This document shows positions 36,107 through 45,489 of a stretch of 64,000 bases of DNA, in pieces. The DNA lies in NCBI RefSeq assembly GCF_013836145.1, contig NZ_CP057483.1, positions 3,968,001 through 4,032,000 on the forward strand. Direction: 5' to 3'. The notes beneath the pieces were generated by a model that was given only the letters and a program-made list of their open reading frames with translations, was not told where the DNA came from and made no database searches. The DNA comes from Citrobacter sp. RHB25-C09 (lineage in GTDB: Bacteria > Pseudomonadota > Gammaproteobacteria > Enterobacterales > Enterobacteriaceae). Both the position numbers and the translations under genes were made by a program. How positions within the stretch are numbered: the first letter of the stretch is position 1; the number at the start of each line of letters is the position of its first letter.

Positions 36107-37432
36107 TTACGTTGCCGAAAACCAGGTTCCGTTACGCCAGTGTCGACGCCAGATATAGGCTAAAGAGAGCCCGCGTAGCGCCAGAAAAACGGCTAACGCC
36201 AGCCACAAACCGTGGTTCCCGAGCAGAGGAAGTGCCAGTAAAGTTAACGCAAAACCACTGGCCGCGACCGCCATGCTGTTACGCATTTCTGCTGCGCGTG
36301 TCGCACCAATAAACATGCCGTCGAGCAGATAGCACCAGACGCCCACTAACGGCAGGATCACCTGCCAGATCAGGTAGCGATCGGCCAATATTTGAATCTC
36401 AGTCAGCGACGTCAGAAGAGCAATAATCTGTTCACCTGCGAGCAGATAGACCAGCGAAAACAGCAGTGCGACGACACCTGCCTGGCGACAGGCGGCGCGC
36501 CAGACATCCAGCAACTGGCTGCCGTCCCGTGCGCCATAGGCTTGCCCGGAATGCGCCTCTACGGCGTAGGCGAAGCCGTCCAGCGCGTAGGCGGTGAAGG
36601 TCAGCAGCGTCATCAGCACCGCGTTGACAGCGATAATATCGCTCCCCAGTCTGGCACCCAGTACGGTGATCGCGCCAAAGCAGAGTTGCAGCAGCAGCGA
36701 ACGCAACATAATGTCGCGATTGAGCGCTAACAGACGCCGAAAATGGCCGCGCCAGGCCTGCTTTAACATAGCCGCGGTTATGCCGCGCAAATGAAGTACC
36801 TTTCGCACCATCAGCAGCCCAATCACTAACGTGGAGTATTCCGCAATGACCGTCGCCAGCGCAGCGCCCTGCACGTTCATGTGCAGACCCATCACCAGCC
36901 ATAAATCGAGAACAATGTTCAGGATATTGCCGACAATCAACAGGATAACCGGCGCGCGAGCATACTGAACGCCCAGCAGCCAGCCGAGCAGAACCAGATT
37001 CGCCAGCGACGCCGGCGCACTTAACCAGCGAATCGCCAGGAAGCGTCTTGCCTGTTCCAGCACCGCTTCGCTGCCGCCAACAATATGCAGCGCCAGATCG
37101 ATTATCGGGGTGCGTAAAAGCGCAATTAATGCCCCCACCCCCAGCGCAAGGATGAGCGGTTGTACCAGCGCACGCGCCAGTGCCTGTGGGTTCTTCGCAC
37201 CAAACGCCTGTGCCGTTAGCCCAGTTGTGCTCATGCGTAAAAAGAGCAACAGCATAAACAGAAAGCTAGTGGCTGTTGCACCCACAGCCACACCACCCAG
37301 ATAAACCGGGCTATCCAGGTGACCAATCACCGCAGTATCCACCAGTCCCAGCAGAGGAACCGTGATATTGGAGAAGATCATGGGTAAGGCGAGACGCCAG
37401 AGGGCTTTATCAGCAGGAGCAAAGAACGGCAT
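36107..37432 (-). CDS. dinF: DinF, MATE-family efflux protein
   Basis: 441 residues with twelve membrane spans; MATE family signature region near PMIFSNITVPLLGLVDTAVIGHL (start of protein). Damage-inducible through read-through from lexA, which lies upstream on the same strand. Linked with protection against oxidants and bile salts in E. coli. A REP pair separates it from lexA. Confidence 0.95.
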   Translation of the reverse strand: MPFFAPADKALWRLALPMIFSNITVPLLGLVDTAVIGHLDSPVYLGGVAVGATATSFLFMLLLFLRMSTTGLTAQAFGAKNPQALARALVQPLILALGVGALIALLRTPIIDLALHIVGGSEAVLEQARRFLAIRWLSAPASLANLVLLGWLLGVQYARAPVILLIVGNILNIVLDLWLVMGLHMNVQGAALATVIAEYSTLVIGLLMVRKVLHLRGITAAMLKQAWRGHFRRLLALNRDIMLRSLLLQLCFGAITVLGARLGSDIIAVNAVLMTLLTFTAYALDGFAYAVEAHSGQAYGARDGSQLLDVWRAACRQAGVVALLFSLVYLLAGEQIIALLTSLTEIQILADRYLIWQVILPLVGVWCYLLDGMFIGATRAAEMRNSMAVAASGFALTLLALPLLGNHGLWLALAVFLALRGLSLAYIWRRHWRNGTWFSAT

Positions 37433-37476
37433 GAGGAGAAGCCTGAGCAGGAGTGTTTAGGTTTTGAACGCATTTC

Positions 37477-37543
37477 GTAAGCCCGGTAAGCACAGCGCCA
37501 CCGGGCTCGGTGTCGGATGTTGGCACAAACGCCTTATCCGAGT
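37477..37543. repeat. REP pair between lexA and dinF
   Basis: GTAAGCCCGGTAAGCACAGC...CACCGGGC followed by a diverged unit CGGATGTTGGC...GCCTTATCCG. Confidence 0.7.
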
Positions 37544-37551
37544 GTGAGGTA

Positions 37552-38160
37552 TTACAGCCACTCACCGTTGCGGATCACGCCAACGGCTAAACCTTCGATG
37601 GTAAAGCTCTGCTCACGAAGATCCACGACGATAGGCTTAAATTCGCTGTTTTCTGGCAACAGTTCGACTTTATTGCCCTGTTTTTTCAGACGTTTTACCG
37701 TCACTTCGTCGTCGATACGGGCGACAACGACCTGACCATTACGCACATCCTGGGTTTTATGCACGGCCAGCAGATCGCCGTCCATAATACCAATGTCTTT
37801 CATTGACATGCCGCTAACGCGCAGCAGAAAATCGGCATTGGGTTTAAACAGAGAAGGATCGACCTGATAATGGCCTTCGATGTGCTGCTGCGCCAGCAGG
37901 GGTTCCCCCGCCGCAACGCGACCGACAAGCGGTAACCCTTCCTCTTCTTCATGCAGCAAACGAATGCCGCGAGAAGCGCCGGATACAATCTCAATGACAC
38001 CTTTACGCGCCAGCGCCTTCAGATGTTCTTCAGCCGCGTTTGGGGAACGGAACCCCAAACGCTGCGCGATTTCCGCACGCGTCGGTGGCATGCCTGTCTG
38101 GCTGATGTGATCCCGAATGAGATCAAACACCTCTTGTTGCCTGGCCGTTAACGCTTTCAT
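37552..38160 (-). CDS. lexA: LexA, SOS repressor
   Basis: 202 residues. N-terminal winged helix; self-cleavage site Ala84-Gly85 in GRVAAGEPLLA; catalytic Ser119 in SGMSMKDIG and Lys156 in EVTVKRLKK. RecA filaments trigger cleavage. Two LexA boxes sit just upstream for autoregulation. Confidence 0.99.
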   Translation of the reverse strand: MKALTARQQEVFDLIRDHISQTGMPPTRAEIAQRLGFRSPNAAEEHLKALARKGVIEIVSGASRGIRLLHEEEEGLPLVGRVAAGEPLLAQQHIEGHYQVDPSLFKPNADFLLRVSGMSMKDIGIMDGDLLAVHKTQDVRNGQVVVARIDDEVTVKRLKKQGNKVELLPENSEFKPIVVDLREQSFTIEGLAVGVIRNGEWL

Positions 38161-38168
38161 TCCGCCCC

Positions 38169-38205
38169 CTGGGTGTATATACAGTTATGCTGTGAGTATA
38201 TACAG
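38169..38205. promoter_or_regulatory. Two LexA boxes upstream of lexA
   Basis: CTGGGTGTATATACAG (38169-38184) and CTGTGAGTATATACAG (38190-38205) both fit CTG-N10-CAG; the tandem pair is the autoregulatory operator of lexA-dinF. Confidence 0.93.
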
Positions 38206-38284
38206 CTAAAGGCGATTTTGGAACCACAAACTGCACATTAAACAGGAGATTTATAGCGTTATGGAATCGCGCTCGTAAAAATCC

Positions 38285-38653
38285 TTAACGAAAATTCGAC
38301 CATAGCAGGATACCCCAGGTTATCAGCGCTATGATGATAGAGAGCAGCACCGCTGCCGACCCCATATCTTTCGCGCGACCAGAGAGTTCATGATAGTCGG
38401 AGCCGATACGGTCAACGACCGCTTCAATGGCGCTGTTAAGAATTTCAACAACCATCACCAGCATGACGGAGCCGATCAACAGAACGCGCGTTATGGCATC
38501 CACATCCAGCCAGCAGGCGACGATCACGGCAACCAGGACCGCGAGACTTTCCTGACGGAATGCGGCCTCGTTAATCCATGCGGCGCGAAAACCTTTCCAG
38601 GAATAGCCAGCAGCTTTGATAATTCGGGTGAATCCAGTGGTATTATTGGCCAT
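38285..38653 (-). CDS. dgkA: Diacylglycerol kinase
   Basis: 122 residues from ATG 38653 (MANNTTGFTRIIKAAGYSW). Three membrane spans; active-site segment EILNSAIEAVVDR near residue 69. Recycles diacylglycerol from membrane-derived oligosaccharide synthesis. Divergent from plsB, which makes the first phospholipid precursor. Confidence 0.97.
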   Translation of the reverse strand: MANNTTGFTRIIKAAGYSWKGFRAAWINEAAFRQESLAVLVAVIVACWLDVDAITRVLLIGSVMLVMVVEILNSAIEAVVDRIGSDYHELSGRAKDMGSAAVLLSIIIALITWGILLWSNFR

Positions 38654-38823
38654 CAAAAGAACCTTTTTGCATTATTGGCGTCAATGTCATTGTCCTGTTA
38701 ACTCAAATGTTTTGAGTTAATGCAACGCGGCGCGAAGTATGACGGGATACAACAGAAATTCACATGACTTTCTGATATCCTTGCAGCGCATTTGCACTAT
38801 TAACCAGAGGCTTTACATCGTTT

Positions 38824-41244
38824 ATGTCCGGCTGGCCACGAATTTACTATAAAATCCTGAATTTACCATTAAGCGTGCTGGTAAAAAGCAAGTCTATTCC
38901 GGCAGATCCTGCCCCGGAGTTAGGGCTCGATACCTCTCGTCCCATTATGTACGTTTTACCGTACAACTCCAAAGCGGACTTGTTGACACTGCGCGCTCAG
39001 TGTTTGGCGCACGACCTCCCCGACCCATTAGAACCGCTGGAGATCGACGGCACTCAGCTGCCGCGCTATGTGTTCATTCACGGCGGACCGCGTGTCTTTA
39101 CCTATTACACGCCGAAAGAAGAGTCCATTAAGCTGTTCCATAACTATCTCGACCTGCACCGCAGCAATCCGAGTCTGGATGTGCAAATGGTGCCAGTATC
39201 GGTGATGTTTGGCCGCGCGCCCGGGCGTGAAAAAGGGGAAGTGAACCCGCCTTTACGCATGCTCAACGGCATTCAAAAATTCTTTGCCGTCTCCTGGCTG
39301 GGTCGCGACAGCTTTGTGCGCTTCTCACCTTCCGTCTCGCTGCGCCGTATGGCTGACGAGCACGGCACCGATAAAATTATTGCTCAAAAACTGGCTCGCG
39401 TGGCGCGAATGCACTTCGCCCGTCAGCGTCTGGCCGCCGTGGGGCCGCGTTTGCCTGCGCGTCAGGATCTGTTTAATAAACTGCTAGCTTCGAAGGCGAT
39501 TGCCCGCGCGGTCGAAGACGAAGCGCGCAGTAAGAAAATCTCCCACGAAAAAGCGCAGCAGAACGCGATCGCGCTGATGGAAGAAATTGCCGCCAACTTC
39601 TCTTACGAGATGATTCGCCTGACCGACCGTATTCTGGGCTTTACCTGGAACCGGCTGTATCAGGGGATTAACGTCCACAACGCCGAGCGCGTTCGCCAGC
39701 TGGCGCATGACGGGCACGAGATTGTCTATGTGCCGTGTCACCGCAGCCATATGGACTATCTGCTGCTCTCCTACGTCCTGTATCACCAGGGTCTGGTTCC
39801 CCCGCACATTGCAGCCGGGATTAACCTGAACTTCTGGCCAGCCGGGCCGATCTTCCGCCGCCTGGGGGCGTTCTTTATTCGCCGTACCTTTAAGGGCAAC
39901 AAGCTCTATTCCACCGTCTTCCGCGAGTATCTGGGCGAACTGTTCAGCCGTGGTTATTCGGTGGAATACTTCGTTGAGGGCGGACGCTCACGTACTGGCC
40001 GTCTGCTGGATCCGAAAACCGGTACCCTGTCGATGACCATCCAGGCCATGCTGCGCGGCGGCACCCGTCCGATCACGCTTGTGCCGATTTACATCGGCTA
40101 TGAGCACGTCATGGAAGTGGGGACCTATGCGAAAGAGCTGCGTGGCGCGACCAAAGAGAAAGAAAGTCTGCCACAGATGCTGCGCGGCCTGAGCAAGCTG
40201 CGTAATCTGGGTCAGGGCTATGTTAACTTCGGCGAACCGATGCCGCTGATGACATACCTGAATCATCACGTTCCAGAATGGCGCGAGTCGATCGATCCAA
40301 TCGAAGCCGTGCGTCCTGCCTGGCTGACGCCAACGGTGAACGGCATCGCTGAAGAGCTCATGGTGCGGATTAACAACGCTGGTGCGGCTAACGCCATGAA
40401 CCTGTGCTGTACCGCACTGCTGGCGTCCCGTCAGCGCTCGCTGACCCGTGAACAGCTAACAGAACAACTCAACTGTTATCTGGATTTGATGCGCAATGTA
40501 CCGTACTCCCCTGACTCGACGGTGCCATCCGTCAGCGCCAGCGATCTCATCGATCACGCGTTGCAGATGAACAAGTTCGAAGTCGAGAAAGACACCATTG
40601 GCGATATTATCATCCTGCCGCGCGAGCAGGCGGTTCTCATGACCTACTATCGCAATAACATTGCCCACATGCTGGTTCTGCCTTCGCTGATGGCGGCAAT
40701 TATTACCCAGCATCGCCATATTTCACGCGCGGCGCTACAGCAGCATGTTGAAGTACTGTATCCGATGCTGAAAGCGGAGCTGTTCCTGCGTTGGGAACGC
40801 GAAGCGTTGACGGGCGTTATTGATGCACTGGTCGAAGAGATGCAGCGCCAGGGACTCATCTCCGTTCAGAATGACGAACTGCACATTAACCCTGCGCATT
40901 CTCGCACGCTGCAACTGCTGGCGGCAGGGGCGCGCGAAACGCTACAGCGTTACGCCATTACCTTCTGGCTGCTGAGTGCGAACCCGTCAATCAACCGTGG
41001 TACGCTGGAGAAAGAAAGCCGCACCGTAGCGCAGCGTCTGTCCGTGCTGCACGGCATCAACGCGCCGGAGTTCTTCGATAAGGCGGTCTTCAGTTCACTG
41101 GTCCTGACCCTGCGTGATGAGGGATACATCAGCGATACCGGAGATGCCGAGCCGGGCGAAACGATGAAGGTGTACCAGATGCTGGCGGAGTTAATTACGT
41201 CGGATGTGCGCCTCACCATCGAGAGTGCGACGCAAAGCGAGTAA
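38824..41244 (+). CDS. plsB: PlsB, glycerol-3-phosphate acyltransferase
   Basis: 806 residues (E. coli 807). Acyltransferase motifs HRSHMDYLLL (HxxxxD, near 305), FVEGGRSRTGRLLDPKTG (near 385) and VPIYIGYEHVME are present. Inner-membrane enzyme adding the first acyl chain to glycerol-3-phosphate. Start ATG at 38824. Confidence 0.98.
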   Translation: MSGWPRIYYKILNLPLSVLVKSKSIPADPAPELGLDTSRPIMYVLPYNSKADLLTLRAQCLAHDLPDPLEPLEIDGTQLPRYVFIHGGPRVFTYYTPKEESIKLFHNYLDLHRSNPSLDVQMVPVSVMFGRAPGREKGEVNPPLRMLNGIQKFFAVSWLGRDSFVRFSPSVSLRRMADEHGTDKIIAQKLARVARMHFARQRLAAVGPRLPARQDLFNKLLASKAIARAVEDEARSKKISHEKAQQNAIALMEEIAANFSYEMIRLTDRILGFTWNRLYQGINVHNAERVRQLAHDGHEIVYVPCHRSHMDYLLLSYVLYHQGLVPPHIAAGINLNFWPAGPIFRRLGAFFIRRTFKGNKLYSTVFREYLGELFSRGYSVEYFVEGGRSRTGRLLDPKTGTLSMTIQAMLRGGTRPITLVPIYIGYEHVMEVGTYAKELRGATKEKESLPQMLRGLSKLRNLGQGYVNFGEPMPLMTYLNHHVPEWRESIDPIEAVRPAWLTPTVNGIAEELMVRINNAGAANAMNLCCTALLASRQRSLTREQLTEQLNCYLDLMRNVPYSPDSTVPSVSASDLIDHALQMNKFEVEKDTIGDIIILPREQAVLMTYYRNNIAHMLVLPSLMAAIITQHRHISRAALQQHVEVLYPMLKAELFLRWEREALTGVIDALVEEMQRQGLISVQNDELHINPAHSRTLQLLAAGARETLQRYAITFWLLSANPSINRGTLEKESRTVAQRLSVLHGINAPEFFDKAVFSSLVLTLRDEGYISDTGDAEPGETMKVYQMLAELITSDVRLTIESATQSE

Positions 41245-41270
41245 CGCACAGTAAAGCCGGTCAATGTGGA

Positions 41271-41317
41271 CTGCACCCCAAAAGTTGGACACCCAACTGA
41301 TTAAGGTGCAGTTTTTT
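41271..41317 (+). terminator. Terminator after plsB, similar to an IS3-type end
   Basis: Two nested stems: CTGCACC / GGTGCAG outside and AGTTGG / CCAACT inside, followed by TTTTTT. The left part (CTGCACCCCAAAAGTTGGAC) resembles the terminal repeat of IS3-family elements, so it may be a domesticated IS end; no transposase is nearby. Confidence 0.6.
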
Positions 41318-41326
41318 ATGGCGGAT

Positions 41327-41399
41327 TGCCGGATGCCTGCTCCCGCCTTATCCGGCCTACGGTTTGGTAGACCCGGTAAGCGCAGCGCCACCGGGCAAT
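41327..41399. repeat. REP pair between plsB and ubiA
   Basis: GCCGGATGCC...CTTATCCGGCCTAC and GTAGACCCGGTAAGCGCAGC...CACCGGGCA, between convergent genes. Confidence 0.78.
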
Positions 41400-41402
41400 G
41401 AT

Positions 41403-42275
41403 TTATAGATGCCAGTAACTCATCGCCAGCCCGATAAACAGCACCAGGCCAACGTAGTTGTTGTTCATGAACGCCTTAAAGCAGGCTTCCCGCTCGCGGT
41501 TGGCAATCAGCTTCTGCTGCCAGACAAACAGCGCGCCGGCGACCAAAATTGACCCGTAATAGCTCATTCCCAGTCCATTTAACCAGCCAATAACCGCCAT
41601 TAGGACCAGCACAAGCACCTGCAGGATGCCGATGATCAGCTTGTCGTGTTGGCCAAACAGAATGGCGGTCGATTTAATACCAATTTTCAGGTCGTCGTCG
41701 CGATCGACCATCGCATACTGCGTATCGTAGGCTACCGCCCAAAGAATGTTAGCGAGGAACATCAGCCAGCAACTCAGCGGCACGGACTCACTCACCGCGG
41801 CGAAGGCCATCGGTATCGACCAGCCGAACGCCGCGCCCAGCACCACCTGCGGCAGATGAGTGTAGCGCTTCATAAACGGATACACCCAGGCAAGCGCCAG
41901 CGCGGCCACCGATAGCAGGATGGTCATTGTGTTGAGGGTCAACACCAGCAGGAAAGCGAGCAGCACCAACACCACGAACAGCGTGCGGGCCTCTTTTTCA
42001 GTCACCGCGCCGCTCGGTAGCGGACGGTTGGCGGTGCGCTTAACATGACCGTCAAATTTGCGGTCAGCATAATCATTCACGACACATCCGGCGGCGCGCA
42101 TCAGCCAGACTCCGGCGACAAACACCGCCAGCACCCACAGTTGCGGTACGCCCGGAGTCGCCACCCACAGCGCCCACAGCGTCGGCCAGAGTAGCAATAA
42201 GGCACCGATGGGCTTATCCGTACGCATTAAGCGATGAAACGCCAACAGCTTAGTCTGCGTCAGACTCCACTCCAT
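41403..42275 (-). CDS. ubiA: UbiA, 4-hydroxybenzoate octaprenyltransferase
   Basis: 290 residues, about nine spans. Two aspartate-rich prenyl-binding motifs: NDYADRKFDGHVKRT (near 72) and DRDDDLKIGIKS (near 195). Second step of ubiquinone synthesis, in the inner membrane, directly downstream of ubiC in an operon (12 bp apart). Confidence 0.98.
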   Translation of the reverse strand: MEWSLTQTKLLAFHRLMRTDKPIGALLLLWPTLWALWVATPGVPQLWVLAVFVAGVWLMRAAGCVVNDYADRKFDGHVKRTANRPLPSGAVTEKEARTLFVVLVLLAFLLVLTLNTMTILLSVAALALAWVYPFMKRYTHLPQVVLGAAFGWSIPMAFAAVSESVPLSCWLMFLANILWAVAYDTQYAMVDRDDDLKIGIKSTAILFGQHDKLIIGILQVLVLVLMAVIGWLNGLGMSYYGSILVAGALFVWQQKLIANREREACFKAFMNNNYVGLVLFIGLAMSYWHL

Positions 42276-42287
42276 TTTATTTTCCTC

Positions 42288-42785
42288 TTAGTACAACGGT
42301 GATGCAGGCAAAAATAGCTCGGTCAGCATCAGCGGCTTACCGCTCAGTCGCAGGCGGGAACGGCGTCCCCACAGCGCTGCATCACAACCAATTTCAATAA
42401 AATCTCGGGTCAACGTCGATGATGTAAAAAGGTAGCGCCCTAAGGGGGTTTTGCCCAAATGTTGTAAAGCCAGTTCAGGGCCGGACAGTGTCGACTCAGG
42501 CACTACGGTACGTCCGGCAAGCCATGGCTCGCCATCCGCGCATAACAGGATTTCACGCAGCCAGTAGCGGGACTCTTTTGGCAGGAGCGCCAGCTCTTCC
42601 ACCACCTCGTTTTGACCAACAAATCCTTCCCTGATCAACGTCACAGTGACCCGTTTTCCCTGCTGCTCAAAACGTTTCGTCATGGAATCTTCCAGCAGCA
42701 GCCAGTCTAGCTGTTCCGGATCCAGAGCGGGGATCTCGTCAAAATAGCGCAGCGCACGCAGTTGCGTTAACGCGGGGTGTGACAT
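42288..42785 (-). CDS. ubiC: UbiC, chorismate lyase
   Basis: 165 residues. Converts chorismate to 4-hydroxybenzoate and pyruvate. Conserved active-site blocks VTLIREGFV (Arg near 76), LLPKESRYWLREILL and LFLPASPLY (end) are visible. First gene of ubiCA. Confidence 0.96.
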   Translation of the reverse strand: MSHPALTQLRALRYFDEIPALDPEQLDWLLLEDSMTKRFEQQGKRVTVTLIREGFVGQNEVVEELALLPKESRYWLREILLCADGEPWLAGRTVVPESTLSGPELALQHLGKTPLGRYLFTSSTLTRDFIEIGCDAALWGRRSRLRLSGKPLMLTELFLPASPLY

Positions 42786-42965
42786 GCCTTACTCTCCGTT
42801 TCATAACTGAAAGGCATTGTAACGCAGAAAAGAGATTACGGGAGACGGAATAAAAATTAAGTGATCTGTTGCGCAACAGAAGCGTAACAATTCGCATGGA
42901 ATGCTAAAAAAAAGGTGCGCCCGGGGACGCACCAGTTGTTGCAAATCAGCACTGTGGGGTAAACG

Positions 42966-43910
42966 TTACCCCTTGCCTTTTACACTGCTGATAAAAGTGG
43001 AACGGGCCGATGTCGAACCCAGACGCTCTGCTTCATCAAGCAGTTTCAGCGCTTTATCTACATCGCCTTTCGCGACGGCGTCTTTAATCGCTTTGTTGAA
43101 GTAGCTTTCGGTGTCGTTCAACATCGGTTCGCTTTTCTTCGCAGGCGCAGGGGCGGCAACCGGCGCGGCAGCTGGCGCAGCGTAGGTCGGCGCAGGCGCA
43201 GCGGTATTCCCTACGGTTACTGGCCCCGGACCGGAAGAACCAAACAGCGGCCCAACCAGCACGCTGGAACTGCTGCTCGTTTTCACTTTCAGCTTCAGCA
43301 GACCGTCGGTGGTATGACGGGCGATCGGGTCCGGAATATCGGGAATAGCATTACCTACGCCTTTGGCATAGGCTTTTGCCGGGTCAAGCAGAGTTGTGGT
43401 CTGCTGGAGATCTTTATCCGTCGTAAAGACCAGAACATAGAGTTTCTGCTGTCCCAGCGCAGGCGTCAGGCGCATCACCCCTTCCAGGCGATCCGCGCTC
43501 ATTACGCCTGGCTCCTGGTAGGTGAAATAGCTGCTGGGGAAGAACGCAGAGGGCGTCATGTTCTGATCAAGAATCAGGACGTTAGGCGCAAAGACGCTGG
43601 TTTGTTTGTTCACTTCGCTGGTCAGCGTCAGCGTGAGCTCGCCAATATTTGCCGGAACGCTGTACGCCGCAACCGGACCCGTAATCCCTGCCACATCAAG
43701 GCGCTGACCGCCAGTCGCAAGCTGGGTGGACTGGGCGTTACTTTGGTCAACCGGCGTCCAGGTTAGCTGTTGCAGCGCAGCGGTCGGAATGGCTGGTGCG
43801 GCGGCGGTGTTTTGCGGTACATAGTTTACCTCTGCCAGGCTGATGCCCGGTGCGCTGGCAAATAACCCCGCAGATAAACAGAGAGCAACGAGACTTTTCT
43901 TCATTTTCAT
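42966..43910 (-). CDS. malM: MalM, periplasmic maltose-regulon protein
   Basis: 314 residues from 43910 (MKMKKSLVALCLSAG), with a signal peptide; the longer frame to 44018 lacks a signal at its start. E. coli MalM is 306 residues; the difference lies in an Ala/Pro-rich linker near residue 245. Last gene of malK-lamB-malM; its function remains unclear. Confidence 0.95.
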   Translation of the reverse strand: MKMKKSLVALCLSAGLFASAPGISLAEVNYVPQNTAAAPAIPTAALQQLTWTPVDQSNAQSTQLATGGQRLDVAGITGPVAAYSVPANIGELTLTLTSEVNKQTSVFAPNVLILDQNMTPSAFFPSSYFTYQEPGVMSADRLEGVMRLTPALGQQKLYVLVFTTDKDLQQTTTLLDPAKAYAKGVGNAIPDIPDPIARHTTDGLLKLKVKTSSSSSVLVGPLFGSSGPGPVTVGNTAAPAPTYAAPAAAPVAAPAPAKKSEPMLNDTESYFNKAIKDAVAKGDVDKALKLLDEAERLGSTSARSTFISSVKGKG

Positions 43911-43985
43911 TGTTATCACCTCAGGAAGCATGCGTTCAGCGGTGGCCAGGCAATAGCGCGCTAAACCGCGAGAAACTGTGTCGGG

Positions 43986-44047
43986 AATGCCGAATGGCGG
44001 TGACGCCTTAACCGGCATTCCCGTGTTTCGGGGGACTTTCGTCCCCC
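43986..44047 (-). terminator. Degenerate REP and GNRA hairpin between lamB and malM
   Basis: On the minus strand GGGGGAC-GAAA-GTCCCCC (44030-44047) starts 14 bp after lamB, followed by a diverged REP (43986-44020). It has no T tract; it may protect lamB mRNA 3' ends or attenuate malM rather than terminate. Confidence 0.6.
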
Positions 44048-44060
44048 TTTACCTCACGTA

Positions 44061-45386
44061 TTACCACCAGATTTCCATCTGGGCACCGAAGGACCACTCA
44101 TCGTTGTCGCCACGGCTGTAGGTAGTAGTGCTGGTGTCGCGATAGGCGATACCGTTGTCGTAACCCCATTTCTCATCCCACTTCGCGTAGGTTGCGAAGA
44201 CACGGATTGCCGGGCGGGACCAGATGCTGTCGCCAGCCTGCCATTGTTGCGCCAGGGTAATTTTGTACTGGTTGTTGGTATCGTCGGTACGCTGAGACTT
44301 CACGTTGTCGTAGCCAACTTCCAGCAGGGTGCTCATGATCGGCGTCCATTTGTACATCGGACGGACACCCACTGTGTACCAGGTGGTACCGTTGTTGTCG
44401 TCACGATCGATGTCCTGGTACATACCGACGTACATCAGATCCCAGCTATCGCCCAGGGAGATTGCACCGTGGTCGAGAATACGAACCAGGCTGCCGTTGT
44501 TGTTGATATTGTTGTTAACCTGACCGATTTCAGCATCGTTGTCATAGCTGTTACCGGTGAAGGAACCCTGCGGGATACCTTTGCCCTGCGTGGTCATCGC
44601 GTCAGTCGCGTACTGAACAACAAACTTGTTGTAGCCTTTCAGCATGCTCTGGGTATGTTCTGCGGTGAACATCCAGCCGTCTTTGGTCGCTTCATCAGCA
44701 AAGCTGTAACCGTCGGTCTTATTCGCACGACCGTAGTCAACGCCCAGTTCCAGAGTACCGCCTGGGTTAATTTCCATACCTGCTAAACGCACGTCGAACA
44801 CGTCGTTGGCGGTGTCTTTGTATCGGCTGTAGATATCATTGCTGGTGAAGATGTAAGAACCGCCAGCTTCCTGAGAACGGGTGGCTGCCAGAGACAGTTT
44901 ACCGAAGCCGAGGTCAATGTTTTCGATACCGGCACCAGGGCCAGAGATATCCCAGTAGTAGAAGTCGATCATGTGAACGTCATGACGCTGATAGAAACGC
45001 TTACCGGCCCAAATGGTGGAGCCCGGCAGCCAGTCGATCAGGTTTTTACCCTGCACGTTCGCTTCACGGAATGCCGGGTCCGTCGCTTCCCAGTCGTTCT
45101 GCTGTGCTACGGAATAAGCGACGTTAGTGTCGAAGTAGAAGCTCTTATCGCCCTCTTTCCACACTTCCTGGCCCAGCTTAATTTCCGCATAGGTTTCACA
45201 TTCGTTACCAAGACGGTATTTACTTTGAGCACCCGTTGCCTGGAAACACTGTTGTTCGCCGCCACTACCCGTCCAGCCGATACCGGAACGAGCATAACCA
45301 TGGAAATCCACAGCCATTGCCTGAACAGACATAATGCCTGCTGCTACGGCAACCGCCAGCGGGAGTTTGCGCAGAGTAATCATCAT
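44061..45386 (-). CDS. lamB: LamB, maltoporin
   Basis: 441 residues from ATG 45386 (MMITLRKLPLAVA), preceded by AGGAGATAGA; the frame upstream to 45587 lies in the malK-lamB gap. Signal peptide, then an 18-strand trimeric maltodextrin porin ending in EIWW. Compared with E. coli LamB from memory, the strands are conserved but outer loops differ: the loop near residue 245 is longer and the last large loop near 385 is ~11 residues shorter. These loops bind phage lambda in E. coli. Confidence 0.97.
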   Translation of the reverse strand: MMITLRKLPLAVAVAAGIMSVQAMAVDFHGYARSGIGWTGSGGEQQCFQATGAQSKYRLGNECETYAEIKLGQEVWKEGDKSFYFDTNVAYSVAQQNDWEATDPAFREANVQGKNLIDWLPGSTIWAGKRFYQRHDVHMIDFYYWDISGPGAGIENIDLGFGKLSLAATRSQEAGGSYIFTSNDIYSRYKDTANDVFDVRLAGMEINPGGTLELGVDYGRANKTDGYSFADEATKDGWMFTAEHTQSMLKGYNKFVVQYATDAMTTQGKGIPQGSFTGNSYDNDAEIGQVNNNINNNGSLVRILDHGAISLGDSWDLMYVGMYQDIDRDDNNGTTWYTVGVRPMYKWTPIMSTLLEVGYDNVKSQRTDDTNNQYKITLAQQWQAGDSIWSRPAIRVFATYAKWDEKWGYDNGIAYRDTSTTTYSRGDNDEWSFGAQMEIWW

Positions 45387-45489
45387 TCTATCTCCTGAGA
45401 TCATTGCTTTTCTTTTAAACGCTTCACCCTTCGGACTGCCTCTTTGTTGGCAGCCTCGAAGGCTTTGCGTTTCGTTTTTTATGGGGACC

